Assembly (NCBI GenBank): GCA_032622095.1
Contig: CP136068.1
Location: 159,795,465 to 159,859,464, forward strand
Direction of reading: 5' to 3'
Source: Siphonodentalium dalli
Taxonomy: Eukaryota; Mollusca; Scaphopoda; Gadilida; Siphonodentaliidae
Length of the DNA: 64,000 bases
Below are positions 46,811-59,689 of this stretch, one piece after another; position 1 is the stretch's first letter; each line of letters opens with the position of its first letter. The notes below the pieces were generated by a model. The model ran no database searches. It was not told the origin of the DNA and saw only the letters and a list, made by a program, of their open reading frames with translations. Made by a program: the position numbers and the translations under genes.

Positions 46811-49800
46811 GCTTATGCCGTTTATTGCTGATTTTTCATGGAAATGTCGTCTTCTGAAATGTCGTACTTTCTATATACATTCCATTTTTCGCTGTTTGTT
46901 TTAGGGAAATTCGTGTTTTAAAATGTATCGTTATTCTAAAATATCGTAAATGTTATTTTCGAAACAGTTTCTGGTAGGATAACTCTGATTGGAGTATTAT
47001 GTAGAAGACTATGAGGAGGGTGTATCCCCCTTATGTTGAGTGACAGAGACCAACGAAACCGCAAAAATCTTCAAAACGAAAAGGTCGTTTATCAGTAAAT
47101 CTCACATATATATCTGAATTATCGCAACAGTCATGTTTCTCATCAAATAAAGATAATTGAATATGAAAGTGAATCTATTGTAACAACTGTGATATAAAGT
47201 GTTATTGTTAGATACCAACTATAGTTCCAGACATAAACAGTGTTTTTTTTTGTGTCTTCTGAACAATTTTATTTTCCTGAGGTACAATCTTTTAGAAGCC
47301 CAACGACAACATTGACGACTAAAATTTGATATATAGTATTTGATATTACCCTTTAGTGGGCAGTGCATGTACAAACTTATCAGATGAGAGAAACACCCCA
47401 TGTATTAATATCCAATCAGCTATTGAGGAAAATTTAAACGGCTTTCGATAATTCCACAGTTACAATTGACTGCACAACCTGTTTCATATGTATATAGTAT
47501 CACTAGCATATATTTCCCTTACCATTTTTTCGAAAGGAAAATCGTCGCTTTGGTTTTGTTTCACGCAGATGACAAAAATCGTCTGAAAAATTGTCACGGA
47601 ATGTCTCATCGATGGCTATCTATTTCAATCTGTTGGGTCATAAATTGTGGAATTACAGAATGTGTGCCTTCGATTATGTTATCGCTTATACATTAGAGCT
47701 GTGAAATACATAGCTGATTGTTGGCAGATATTTGAAGGCCAAGTTAGAGCATTATATAATCAGTCCATAATATCCCAGCTACTAACTTATAAATGGCGCA
47801 GTATGTGCAGTGTATTATGTAGTTCGTCATTCATATCCTACCACATATCAGCCTGGCGAACTGTCCACACTATTTTGGTGGCATTTTCCTGATTTGCTGT
47901 GCGAATCTTTAGTTACAAACTTTCATCTGAATAGTGTAGAATTTCATGGTCATTTCCTCAGAAAATCGACCAGCCTGCGTATAAGAATTGCCACATATGA
48001 ACACAGGCATGTCGTCAGAATTACATAGCGACTGGAATTACAAAATAATGCCTTTGTATTTTACTGGACAAACATGTCTATTTATATACATCTCGCAACC
48101 CTGTTGTGGTCAACTCATTCGTTTCTTTGGATAATAGTGATGTAAACTTGTTCTCACTCATGTCTTAACCGTTAAATTGTGTTTCAATTACCCACTAATA
48201 AGTCTAGTTTGATCAGATTGGACAAGCTGTACCACTTGTATTATATAAATATAAGACAGGATACTGCTCCAATATCTAGAACCGACCATGACCATTTACT
48301 AGCTCCTGAATACTATCTTAGCAGTTTCACATACCGGCACAAGTACATAATATGTCTTTAAGTCTTAAAATTACTCCACATGTCCACCACCCCCAACCTA
48401 AATTCTTGTTCAAAATTTCAAACTATATATGGCTTTTTGATTTTCCCACCAATATCTGCAGTAAAATATATGCATTTTAGTCCAAGAATTTTATGTTTTA
48501 TTTTATCACATAATTAACCCCTGAATACATCCTCATATTTTTTAGTAAGGCACGTGTATTAATGGCACGCTTAGTGAAATTATATCGATGTCAATGCCGG
48601 AACTTTATTATTATGTTAAATTTGAATATAATCGAAGATTAAACTTTAAATTCGCCCGTCTGTGCCATATTTATGAAAACGTTGGATGTATGTATAGCAA
48701 TGCATTAATTTTGTATTGACCTTATGATAGTTATGACAAGAGCTACCATTTTAAATACAACACAAACGGTTTGTTTATCAGACTTCATGGTATGATTTCA
48801 GTGTTGCGTATATAAGACACCGCTTAAAGTTCATGTCGTCGCCCGAGAAATATAAAGATCCTGCACACCATAGCCGTCGTAAACAGTGCCAAAAAGTGTC
48901 TGCAGACTTTGACCAAACAAATCCTCGTCTCGGACTCCGTTACTTTCGGTTTTCGTTTGTGTCTGTTTATCCATTTTGCGTATATGTAATTACCTGATTT
49001 ATTTATTGCAGCCGAAAGACCCGACATGTAGCAGTGGTCAGATAAGCCTTCCTGAAAAAGAAGATGTAGCCTCATGTCTGAGTACGTATATCATTGTGAT
49101 GTGCATACAATAGAGATATCTCGCAAACTCACGGTTACCAGTTAGGACTATGTTTATCTATTCTTTGTCGTAAACTTGACGTACGACCAAAAGCTTAAAA
49201 ATCGTTTTGCAAACATAACGAGACACCGGAAACCCCCAACCTTTGTCAACATGGTCATCAGTTGGACATGTCATGCCTGACACAAAATTAGATGGAATGT
49301 TTTGGTTTTATGGGAACAATGTTTATACTTGTGGTCAACCGTTAATTTTGAAATGGCCATCAGCTGGAAATATTCCAACTTTAGGCGGGTGTCTCAGTTT
49401 CCAACAGTTGGAAAGCTTATAGTACCGGTTGAGAAGTTCCCACACAAACATCGTGGCATTCTGCGAACCTGGCACTTTGGTCTGATTGCAGAGGAGATGA
49501 CGTTGGAAACATCAACGTGGACCACTGCCCCCTTCCCCCACACCGGTACTATATAGCCACGCTCATGTTGATAAGTGATTATTATATGTATTAAAACGGA
49601 GATAACTTTTATCAACATGCCTACCACTGCCGAAAATAAAAGTAACTAATTTGTGTATTCCCACTACATAAAAAGCGGCAATTAACCTGAACCACCAACC
49701 CATCCACGAGATGAACCACACCCCCATACAATAAATTGAAATAACCACCGGTATGATCATACTCAAGATTATCTCATATACCGATGTAATTGAAACAACG

Positions 49801-50930
49801 TTATACATATCAATGACCATGTATGTCTGTAATATGTATTTTATGTTCGTTTTGTGTAAAACATTTATGTGGGGGAATGATACCCTTTGTTAGTTGTAAA
49901 ACATGTGTCTCAATGCCGTTGCTTTCTTATGCAATAAATATGTTTACATATCGACATACCAGGAATGACCCACCACATACATGTATAGTTATAGTCGGCT
50001 GAGACTTGGCTAAAGGGTCTTCGTTTTTGGAGGGGGTCGACCTTGAATTTCCTGCATCTTGCACCCCGTTGGGTTGGAACTCTAACTGGTGTCTCAAACT
50101 GTCCAACAGATTTTTGCACATTTGCAACGTGACATCACCCCTAATGTTGTCGAATGTACAATGTTTAGCCACTTCAGATAAATTTCTTTACCAATGGTAG
50201 TCACATATGCTACTGGTAGTGTGAAAACAACATTGTTGCCACTATTTACTTTTTAACCCGCACAATGAGAACAAGTTCAACCTATGTGTGGTGTAAAATT
50301 TCCAGCAGGCAGAAACTGTCAGATATGCAATTTTGGATGGGGTAGACACGCCCAATCCCCCTGTCGACACAGCCCTGGTCCCCTGGTAATGGGTCCACGT
50401 TTCTGACGTCTGGTATAATTAAGGTGCATAATTTGATATATGTTATCCGAGCCCGACAAGACAACATTATCGTGTGAAGTATGGGTGGCTTTTACGGGTT
50501 ATTATTGACTTGACAATAACTGTCATGAATGTTTTCGAAAGTGGCCGAGCCACTCGCTGTGAACAGTTATATATATCGATTCTACAAATAAACTGTCGTC
50601 ATAGACACACTTTGAGTACCCTGTGTATGTTATTGTGAGCGTTACATGTTTCAATCAACATAAAGGCATTGTTAGCTCTCGGTATTTGCACGCCATCATA
50701 TATTTTTTGTTCTGGACAAAAGTCTTGGTTGGCCAGGCGGGGTGCGTTTTAAGGGACGGCGGAATCGATTAAATATATATACTTCCCTGTTGGCGTAAAC
50801 ATTTTGATAACATACATGTATATGTAAATAACATCAATAAAACATAAATAGATATAATGGTGCATGTATAGATGCTTGGGAATGGGATTAAACAATAAGC
50901 CCCGGGGCTTATGTTAAGTGTGTCCCCTTT
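46811..50930. other. Stretch without recognised gene
   Basis: No exon, RNA gene or domain that I can support on either strand. ORFs at 47466-48028 and 49302-49556 show no family resemblance. Sequence near 50320-50420 (GGGGTAGACACGCCC, CCCCTGTCGACACAGCCCTG) is related to 55150-55240 and may mark remains of a repeat. Confidence 0.4.
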
Positions 50931-50974
50931 TTGTTGCGCCCCCTTTCTCCATTAAGTGGAAAGGGGGATCGGAC

Positions 50975-51064
50975 GATAACGGCTGGAAATATAATGCTTG
51001 AGAGAGATTCGTTTATTGACAGTGTCGAGAGAGACGACGGGGAGGGCGATACGAAAGATAAAAA
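50975..51064 (+). repeat. Repeat family Y, left flank of the RT insertion
   Basis: Shares CTGGAAATATAATGCT and GTGTCGAGAGA.ACGACGGG with 53630-53720. Together with 51970-52040 it forms a copy of the repeat at 53625-53805, split by the RT pseudogene. Confidence 0.65.
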
Positions 51065-51968
51065 CAGAGCTTTGATACAGCTGTGGTACAGCGTGTATAG
51101 TAATGCCTTAAAATTGAATGCAGATAAAACTGAAATAATATATATTGGTTTGCGACAGCAACTTTCAAAATGTTCGAAACATAGTCTCAATACTGAAGGC
51201 AGTGTTGTCTCGCCGTCCAGCACAGTTCGCAACCTCGGATATTTCTTGGACGAGAACCTGTCTACTGAAAAACACATCGAGCAAGTGTGCAGGTCCTCGT
51301 ATTAGCATTTTAGAAATATCAGCTGGGTGCGGAATGTTATCGACGTCGAGACCACAAAACAGCTAGTACATGCCTTCGTTACCAGTCGTCTGGACTACTG
51401 CAATTATCTGGTGTACGTCTGCAACCAGTCCTTCTTGGACAAAATCGAAACTGTGCAGAAATCTGCATCACGAGTTATGTTTATGAGCCGTAAATATGAT
51501 CATGTCACGCCATTATTGTGCGAGCTCCACTTGTTACCTCCGAGGGAACGGATTGAATTCAAAATTTTGAAATTAACGCACAAGTGTCTGAATAGCGAGG
51601 CCCCATCATACTTGGCAGACTTAATTTCTCGATATGTTCCTCCGCGTCCTCTGCGATCTGAAAGTTATCACAGCCTTGTGTTTGTACCGGGTGACCTCGT
51701 AACAGCTGTTGACCGGACCTTTTCCGTGGCTTCACCATTTCTCTGGAATAAATTGCCTGGTCACTTGAGGGCACCCCAGTCGATCAAAATGTTCACATCT
51801 AAACTTAAAATGCACCTGTTTCAACGCGTGTATCGTCCGACCCACTGGTGGTAGCCAGATGAGCAGCTCATTGTACATAATTGATATTTCTTACTATTTT
51901 CTAATCATCATTGTATATGTATTGATGTACAGCCTAACAGCTCTATGAGGATTTACGGCTTTAAACTA
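51065..51968 (+). pseudogene. CR1/L2-like reverse transcriptase 3' fragment
   Basis: Reads LIQLWYSVYSNALKLNADKT, the end of the RT palm, where KLNxDKTE is typical. TVRNLGYFLDENLSTEKHI follows, then an in-frame TAG (51303-51305). The same frame continues with TTKQLVHAFVTSRLDYCNYL, HVTPLLCELHLLPPRERIEF, LTHKCLNSEAPSYL and FLWNKLPGHLR, to a TAG after 51852. These are the standard C-terminal blocks of CR1/L2-type LINE reverse transcriptases. The catalytic palm motif (YADD) and endonuclease are missing, so this is a 5'-truncated insertion, disabled by the internal stop. About 110 bp of 3' UTR follows. It is young enough to keep a nearly clean frame. Confidence 0.85.
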
Positions 51969-52040
51969 CATGTATGGTCCATCGATATCAGTAATTGCAT
52001 GCGAACGTGGTCACAGTGTCTTTTCCCGGGGTATCAACAT
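51969..52040 (+). repeat. Repeat family Y, right flank of the RT insertion
   Basis: GGTCCATCGATATCAGTAAT, GCATGCGAACGTGGTCACAG and CCGGGG.ATCAA match 53735-53800. A G-rich run follows at about 52039-52055. Confidence 0.65.
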
Positions 52041-52688
52041 GGGGGGGGGGCGGGGGCGTAAAAAGTTGCGAGACGTGGGGTGTTTTTTTTACATTGCCAT
52101 GTTTTTCCACCCACCCACCCTTTCTTGCATTTTGTTTTCATAACATTTTAGACACCCACCCCAAAACTCCAAAGCTTTATGTTGGTCCCACCTGTTAAAA
52201 CGACCAACCGCTCTATATTGGTCCCTTCTTTGAAAGACCAAATTAAATGTTACTTCCTGTTTACAAACATGTACAAGACAAATATTTTCTTGGCTGATAA
52301 TTATGCGATAATCAGCAGTAATCAGCGATAATCTCAACTAAATTGAACTCTAAGCAATCAACAAAGGTAGAATATGATGTGATTATATTCGTAAATTTAT
52401 AACCCAGCCTATTCATCTGTGTGAGAAGATGAAAAATATGTTGAATCCCCTGGAATGACAACAAAAAATAACTAGGGCCAATGTTAGGGCCTACAATAGA
52501 ATAAAACATTACACAAAATTAAATTTATCTTTTTTTTCAGACATCAACCATCATCAACTAGTAGGCCAAGAGCCTATAGTAATACCAAAAAGGAAAATGT
52601 GCATATGAATTAGCTTTTATGTATGCCCGCATGACCACCGACCCGACCTCGCATTGCGACTTAGGACTAGACCTAAACTAATGTTTAA
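52041..52688. other. Stretch without recognised gene
   Basis: No supported feature. Confidence 0.4.
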
Positions 52689-53012
52689 CCCTTTGAGTTT
52701 GAACGCGGATGGTCAATTTAGTGCCAAATCCATATACACGGATGTGCACTTTAGTGACATGTGACCGTGGAGATGAGGTCACAGTAAGCGTGACGTCATT
52801 GTGTTGGTGTAGGGAAGATAATTCCAATTTGGTCTTCTGTTTACAGTATACCGGCTGTACTCTTGATTTACTATTATATGTCTACCTGTGTCTACTATAT
52901 ATTATTAACTATACATTATTCTGATACATTGAGAATACCGGCGGTTATTTGAATGAGTGGGAGCCCCGCGCCAGAGTGCTACTAATGCTCTGGGCCCATA
53001 GTGTTCGAAGGG
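52689..53012. mobile_element. TTAA-flanked small element, second family (piggyBac-type)
   Basis: TTAA at 52685-52688 and 53013-53016. The left end is CCCTTTGAGTTTGAA and the right end TTCGAAGGG. Interior of 324 bp with no transposase. TTAA plus CCCTT termini suggest a piggyBac-type MITE unrelated in its interior to the hairpin family. Confidence 0.6.
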
Positions 53013-53016
53013 TTAA

Positions 53017-53624
53017 AAATAAAATGAGTTACCCTGCGTTGAGGGTCACATGGCCATTGTTGTATCACATATGCTGATATGCAATTTTAGTGTACATACA
53101 CTGATACAAATACTTAGTTCATACATTACACTCATGCATCAACTAACTGTGTGAATAAAGAGTATAAGAATTATTGTAATTAATATTATGTCATGAGTTG
53201 TTAGCTGATATTGTCAGACTGCATTAAGTTCACCCTACCCTAGAGCTATCTGAAGTATTTTTTTTATTGAACTACACCGTGAACTAGACAATTTTCATTA
53301 TAAAAACTGCCAAGCAAGCTGAAACAGACACAATAAAAAAATATTGCGCGCAAAAAAAATCAATGACAATTTTGGGACCCACCCCCACAATATTCACTAT
53401 TTTTCCATTTTATATCACCTTATGGGGGTAATTATAACAATATTGAATGTATTAGTGCTTCTTATATTGCAACAAGCCACAACATATAAACAAATATGTT
53501 TAAAACAGTTGAAAATATGTCAATGGAAAAAAAACAAGTGGTCAAAAACTGTTTCCGGCCTCGGGTACCCACCCACCCCCCTACCTCACGTCTCGTAAAA
53601 AAAATTCGGCCCCCTGGCATCAAC
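53017..53624. other. Stretch without recognised gene
   Basis: No supported feature; AT-rich with C-rich runs near 53380 and 53570. Confidence 0.4.
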
Positions 53625-53805
53625 GTATGTAACTGGAAATATAATGCTGGATATATTCGTGTATTGGAAGTGTCGAGAGAAACGACGGGAGCGGGCGGTG
53701 AGAAAGAGAGAACGAGATATGTTGCTCAGAGTGTAGAGTCCATCGATATCAGTCATTGCATGCGAACGTGACCACAATGTCTTTGTCCGGGGCGTCAAAC
53801 GTATA
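53625..53805 (+). repeat. Repeat family Y, uninterrupted copy
   Basis: Carries the left (AACTGGAAATATAATGCTGG) and right (GTCCATCGATATCAGTCATT) parts of the repeat that flank the RT pseudogene, but with only a few tens of bases between them. It therefore represents the form before the RT insertion. Confidence 0.65.
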
Positions 53806-53849
53806 TACCAATAACGACAAGAATGTGTGCACGGGGTTGTCAATGCGAC

Positions 53850-54000
53850 ATGAGTGCCAGAGCGGAATGATAGATCGAAACGGTGCGGCTTCCAGTTGCA
53901 TCCTTCCGGGATGACATTTGTGATGTATCGACAAATCCCTTGACATATAAATGTCGTTCTTTGTGGAATCGGAATAAGAATACGACAAGACATGAACAAT
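53850..54000 (+). repeat. ~150-bp direct repeat, copy 1
   Basis: Shares GCCAGAGCGGAA, CTTCCGGGATGACA..TGTG, GTATC.ACAAA.CC and AATCGGAAT with 56555-56710. Each copy lies next to an array of the 35-bp minisatellite. Confidence 0.6.
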
Positions 54001-54048
54001 GTGATTCTAGGAATAGACAGTCAATACGCACACGATTATATATACAAA

Positions 54049-54195
54049 GTAGGGGTTTACGAGTACATAGCGATATATACACAATCGGGCGGTACGATTA
54101 CATAGCGAAATATACACGATCGGGGATTACGATTACATAGCGAAATATGCACAATCGAGGTTCACGATTACATAGCGAAATATACACACTCGCGG
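54049..54195 (+). repeat. 35-bp minisatellite, array 1 (about 4 units)
   Basis: Units contain ACGATTACATAGCGAAATAT, then ACACAATCGGGG. There are no spacers between units, so it is not a CRISPR-like array. Confidence 0.85.
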
Positions 54196-55955
54196 TCAGA
54201 TGCTCGTAGCCCGTTTATATATAACAATGGGTATGTGCGAGAAATACACAACGAAAACACACTCCACAGTTTGGATCGATAAGACTTGCCCTGTGTATTT
54301 TGATGTTGAGTTTTTTTTACAATCGGTCTTCCGTATCATTTGTACAACACAATTATCTTCTTACTTGCAGCACGGCGTTACCGTGTGATCGCCACGGAAG
54401 CGTTTTCATTCAGAGTATGGGCAATATATTGCCACCGGTGCAATGTATTATCGGATAGAAAACAAATAGGCCTACGCCGAAAGCAGAAACTAAGTCGCGA
54501 GGGGCACCCCTGGTTAAGTCTGGGATATTTGGCACTCGGGACTTGGCTGGAGGGTGTTCGTTGGGGTGGTATCCACCTTGGAATTTCCAACTGCACCCCA
54601 ACCCACAAGCTTGCGTAATTCAATTTGCACCTCCCGGTGCTTTGATTTTCCCCAAATGTTTCCTCGCAGACTACTAAATGGTAGCCTATTCTAAATGGAC
54701 CGGTAGTCTTGTGGTCACTGGCCATGCAGGGGGATGAAAAGGATGGTTCGGCCCAGTATGAGATTAACCAATCTAGCGGTATAACGCCAGACAAATTTAC
54801 ACCCCAATTTATTTTGTTCTTCAATTAATTAGCAAGTAACTACTGGCATGATGGTTAAGGCCGATGTGAGAACATTTTAAAAATCTGAACATGAAATTTT
54901 GACAATCCTAGCATCTAGACTGGCCTCAAGCTTTCCAATTCGGGGAATTGTTTTTACCTGACTCTCACCCTTATGTTTGAAAATTGCCAACTGATGACAA
55001 ATTCAGTCCAGAATTTTGCAAATGAAAGGGAAATATGCAAATGTTGGTGTAAAAACAACAAATTCGTCACTAAGAAATTGTTGGAAAATCAAACTACGAG
55101 AACAATTTCAACCTGATTTTGGTTTGAATTTTTCAATTAGGTTTGACTACAGTTTGGGGGGTAAGACCCCTGCATAACCACCCCTGTCGACACGTCCCTG
55201 CTTGGCACCCCATGCTAAGAGCGTGGTCTTGCATTCACTGAAGACGAGAAATCATCGATACTAAATTATGTTGGGTGGCACCCGGGGAGGAGTCAGGGGG
55301 CTACATCCCCACCCCTGTCGTGGAGGGATAGATACCCCGTCGTTGAGATCTGCAATGGTCAACCCGGTAGGTAAAGCCCGGCCCCCATGTCGGGTAATCG
55401 TATAGCTCCTGCGTCGGGGATATCATGGCGCCACCCCTGTTTGAAATCATATAAAACATTTTAAGGAGACCACATATGGAGCAGAAATCAGGAGGAAATG
55501 GGCTCTCATAACCACAAAACTACACTAAATACATCCCAAATAAACCCAAATTGGATGCAGTCACAGATATAGATATGGTATCGTTCTGTTGGCCTCTGTA
55601 TATCATATAAATACTTTTTCTGAAAATCCCTTAAACCAACTCGACGTGCGATTTCACTGCGCTCTTGTATTGCAAATTCTAGTATAAAAAGTGCGTCAAT
55701 TTCAGACAAAGTTCAAACAGTAAATATGACCAGACAAGACATAGAAACCGCTAATCTCATTACCAATCTAACAACACCAGTCGAACATGATTACCTTTCA
55801 AAGCAATAACATCGAGCACCAGGTCAAGGACAACCACTTGTACTCACACCATGGATAGACTGGTACTCACACCATGGATAGATCACGGTCAAAAGAACGG
55901 TGGTTTTTTGAACGGTTATATCTGGCTATATATAAACAGACTACGAGCAACTTAC
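54196..55955. other. Stretch between the two minisatellite arrays
   Basis: No gene recognised. 55150-55240 (GGGGGGTAAGACCCC, CCCCTGTCGACACGTCCCTG) resembles 50320-50420. A 21-bp duplication (GTACTCACACCATGGATAGA) occurs at 55839-55880. Confidence 0.4.
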
Positions 55956-56230
55956 CGTCGGGGTTTACGATTACATAGCGAAATATACACAATCGGGGTT
56001 TCCGATTACATAGCGAAATATACCAATCGGGCTGTACGATTACATAGCGAAATATACACAATCAAGGTTTACGATTACATAGCGAAATATACACAATCAG
56101 GATGTACGATTACATAGCGAGATATATACAATCAACGTTTACGATTACATAGCGAAATATATACTAATCGGGGTTCACGATTACATAGCGAAATAAACAC
56201 AATCGGGGTTTACGATTACATAGCGACTTA
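55956..56230 (+). repeat. 35-bp minisatellite, array 2 (8 units)
   Basis: Eight head-to-tail units of 33-36 bp with the core ATTACATAGCGAAATATACA. Same unit as 54049-54195. Short ORFs running through it are by-products. Confidence 0.9.
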
Positions 56231-56554
56231 CTCCATTAGATTAGATAGCGAGTGATATTCAATATCAGTAATAAAAATAATTGTTTTTAGAGAGAGTTTT
56301 CGCCCAACCTCCGTACAAGGCCACCCACCCAATATGAAAATTTTATTTATGTCCGTCCAAAGTTTATCACGGGTGGTGTTGCAAATTCTTCCATCGTCAA
56401 CGTACGTTATATTTACAGTAAATTACTTTTATCACCCTTCTATATAGAGTTATCACCCTTCCGATTAAGTCAGGATATTTTATTTAGAAATGTAACGCTA
56501 ACATCGCTTGGATCTTTGGTTCGATTATACCAACTGGTATTTCAAGTGTGTGAA

Positions 56555-56710
56555 TTGAGTTGCGCCAGTGCGGAAAAGTACACAGAGAGGCGCAGCCTCG
56601 AGTTGTATACTTCCGTGATGACACAAGTGGTGTATCAACAAACCCATCCAGACTCGTGTCGTTATGTGTATAATCGGAATCTGACCACGATATGACAGGA
56701 ACAACGTCAT
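56555..56710 (+). repeat. ~150-bp direct repeat, copy 2
   Basis: Partner of 53850-54000, lying after the second minisatellite array. Confidence 0.6.
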
Positions 56711-56916
56711 ATTATAGGGATATGCGTCCAATACAAGGTTAGGTGCAGCTCTTGAGCAACATCCGTTTCCCAACTGTGATGAGTATGTCATGTGTATCCT
56801 TTTGTTCTATCATTCCGAGCGATACTTCATACTTCATAGTTAACGAGCCACTCTCTGTATTAGATTGCCAGAAATTTGTCATTTCAGTCTTACTGTTAGA
56901 ACATGTAGATGCACTG

Positions 56917-59285
56917 TCCATATCAATATTTGCAAATGTCCGTCTGTCTGTCAATGTTCTATGTAAATTCACGGGGGACCGTCTAGATAGCACAAAAAAG
57001 GTCTAATTGGGGTAACTTTTTTACGAGAAAGATAATGTGTGGTTTGAATTTTTTAAGTGCCGTTGGCAATTTCTATCAAACTTATAGAGAATGATCTCCA
57101 TGATACGAGAAATCTAATGTTGTAGTTTAAATATGTCAAATATACCGTTCGAGTTAGGGGTGCACGGAAGGGAGAGGGGCACCAAAATTGAAACCAATAT
57201 TTTTAGCGCATCCAATTGATGCACATTCTGCTGCATGATACAAGGAATCTAATCATGTGATTCAAAGATGCCATATTGGTGCTGATTTGGCTGAGAGATT
57301 GGGGAGGGGGCACTAAATTTGATAATAATTTGTTTAGTCGCCGGTTATCACCAAACGTATACATACTCATCTCCATGATATCAGTAGTCTAATGCCGTTT
57401 CTTCAAGCACAATTGGCGTCATTGGAGTCAGGTGTGCAACGAAGGGGAGAGAGGAACCTATTGACAAAACAACATTTTTAGCGCCGATTTCCACCAAATT
57501 GATACACATTCTTCTCCATGGTACGTTGAATCTAATCGTGCTATTTAAAGACGCCAACTTCACCGTTTGGTGACAGATGGGGGGACTCTAAATATGATAA
57601 GAATTTGATTAGTCGATGATTACTACAACATTTATACATAAGCATCTCCATGCTATAAGGAGTCTAACTGTGTGCAAAATTGATACAAATATTTTTTAGC
57701 GCCGATTTGCGCCAAGTTGATACACGTTCTTCTCCGTGATATGAGGAATCTAATCGTGTCGTTAAAATACACCAAGTTTGTGTCGTTTTGGCTGAGAGAT
57801 CTGGACTCAAAATTTGATATGATTTAGTCGGCGATTTTCACCACTTTTATATATAGTCATCTTCGTAATTGGTCTAATTGTGTTGTTTAAAGAGGTAAAA
57901 AGTGGCACCGCTTGAGTCATAGATAGGAAGGGTCACCATTACTGATAAAAGTATATATTTGCGAATGCCTGTCTGTTTTTGTTCTACATAACTTCACGAT
58001 CCAGATGGCAAGAGGGTTCCAACAGGGCTAACATTTTACGAGGAAGATAATGGTGCGAGTTGAAATGTGTTATAGTGATGCTGTTGTTGTCAAAGGCAGC
58101 AGGGGGAGGGTCAGCAAAATGATTATTTCACCAAATTTATACATAGTCATCTGCATGATAAGACGCCATTCGACTAAGTGGTACACGGACGGCAGAGTGT
58201 CGCAACACGTTTTTAAAATAACTATTGTTAGGGCAGACTTCCACCAGTTTGATACACGTTCTTATCCACGATAAGGGGACTCGTCGTCGTGTGATGTAAA
58301 GACACAAACTTGGTGCCTTTTGGGTGAGAGATGAAGGGGGCACTCAATTGGATCAGAATTTGTTTAGTCGTTCACAACAATTATGCATAATCATATTGGT
58401 GATACCAGGAGTCTAATGGACGTGGTTTAAATATGTCAGCAATGGCGCCGTTCGAATCACTCGTGAATGGGGATTGGAGGGGCAACAAAGCTAATACTAG
58501 TATGTGTATAGCACCAATTTTCACTAAATTAATGCACGTTTTTCACCAATGAATGGTATGATACGAGGCATCAATTCATCTGGGATAAAGACTCCACATT
58601 TATTGCCGTTTAGGTCAATGAAAGAGAGAGAGGACCGGGCGCTAACATTGATAAAACAGTTTTGGTCACCGTGCGATATCAATCAAAGTTATATATAAAA
58701 TAATCTTCATAATTCGTTCTAAATGGTGACCAAATTAAGTCACTTGAACAACCTCTTCTGAAGTTACTCAACTGTCATATTTATATGGGGACGGGAATCA
58801 GGGTATTCATATATTGAGCTATGAAAACAGATACACAGAAGCATTACAAGTATAGTATTCATTCTATTTAAGATATACATATATCTTGCACAATGAGAGC
58901 CCTTGAACCGGCAGAGGACGGCATGTTAGAATGGCTTATGTATTGTAACATAAGTAAGTCTGTCTCGTTCAAGATATGTTCCAGAAAAAAGTTACAATTT
59001 ATCAAAAGCGATGGAAATGTATAGAAGGCCTGTTCAAAAATAGTGGTCACAGTGTGTAGTCAAATATAGTTTATTCTGAGACAAAAGAAAACAGTCAGTT
59101 GCACAAGCATGTTCATGATCCTCCAATACTGACACACGACAATGATACATATGCCTGGTACTGTGGATTTCTTTCATTTTTTAGAACAGACTCATGGCTA
59201 GCCTACCATAAAGAACTTAAAACCTCGCTCTGTGTAGCTGATATATAGCTATCGTTAAGACTGATGCCGGGCAACCCTGATATAG
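56917..59285 (+). mobile_element. Helitron-like element, family 2, copy 2
   Basis: Head TCCATATCAATATTTGC with CTGTCTG runs, and a second head near 57949. The interior has the same CATGATA.GAG.AATCTAAT subrepeats (57095, 57233, 57517, 57736 and others), spaced about 120-145 bp. The 3' part aligns with copy 1: GAACCGG.AG..GACGGCAT region near 58905, and CTCGCTCTGTGT near 59224. It ends GCCGGGCAACCCTGATATAG then T, a decayed version of the CTAG end of copy 1. Confidence 0.55.
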
Positions 59286-59689
59286 TATTATTCAAGGACG
59301 CATACACCCCACAAATAAAAAAAACAGTTTCGCGCGAAACGATGTCAAGTGTTTCAAAAGAATGAGAAAAACAACGACAGATATTTGTTAAAGTATACAC
59401 ACGGCGCGGAATTAGATTGCTGGCGGCAGAGCCCGACGCGATAGCATACACGTTGAAGTACTTGTATTGTTATCGGAAAGTCAGAGTCAATATTGAGTTG
59501 ACAGTTACTGTCAACTTGGATGTTTCACAAGTGACAGAGTGACTCTCTATGTATGATATATCGCTTTGACGCATCACCTATCGTCGCAAACAATTTCTTA
59601 GTACCGCGTCACAATTTCAGAGCGAGCGTTACCCTTTTGAATCCACCGAATGGCATTAGAAGCTGTCGATAACATTGTGTGACCATCGA

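Noticed and set aside
47466-48028. Overlapping + strand ORFs after the endonuclease pseudogene, considered as RT continuation
   Set aside because: No RT motif (palm, KLNxDKT, WNxLP) in any frame.
54049-56230. Regular arrays that might suggest CRISPR
   Set aside because: Units are contiguous with no unique spacers, and the window is eukaryotic; they are minisatellites.
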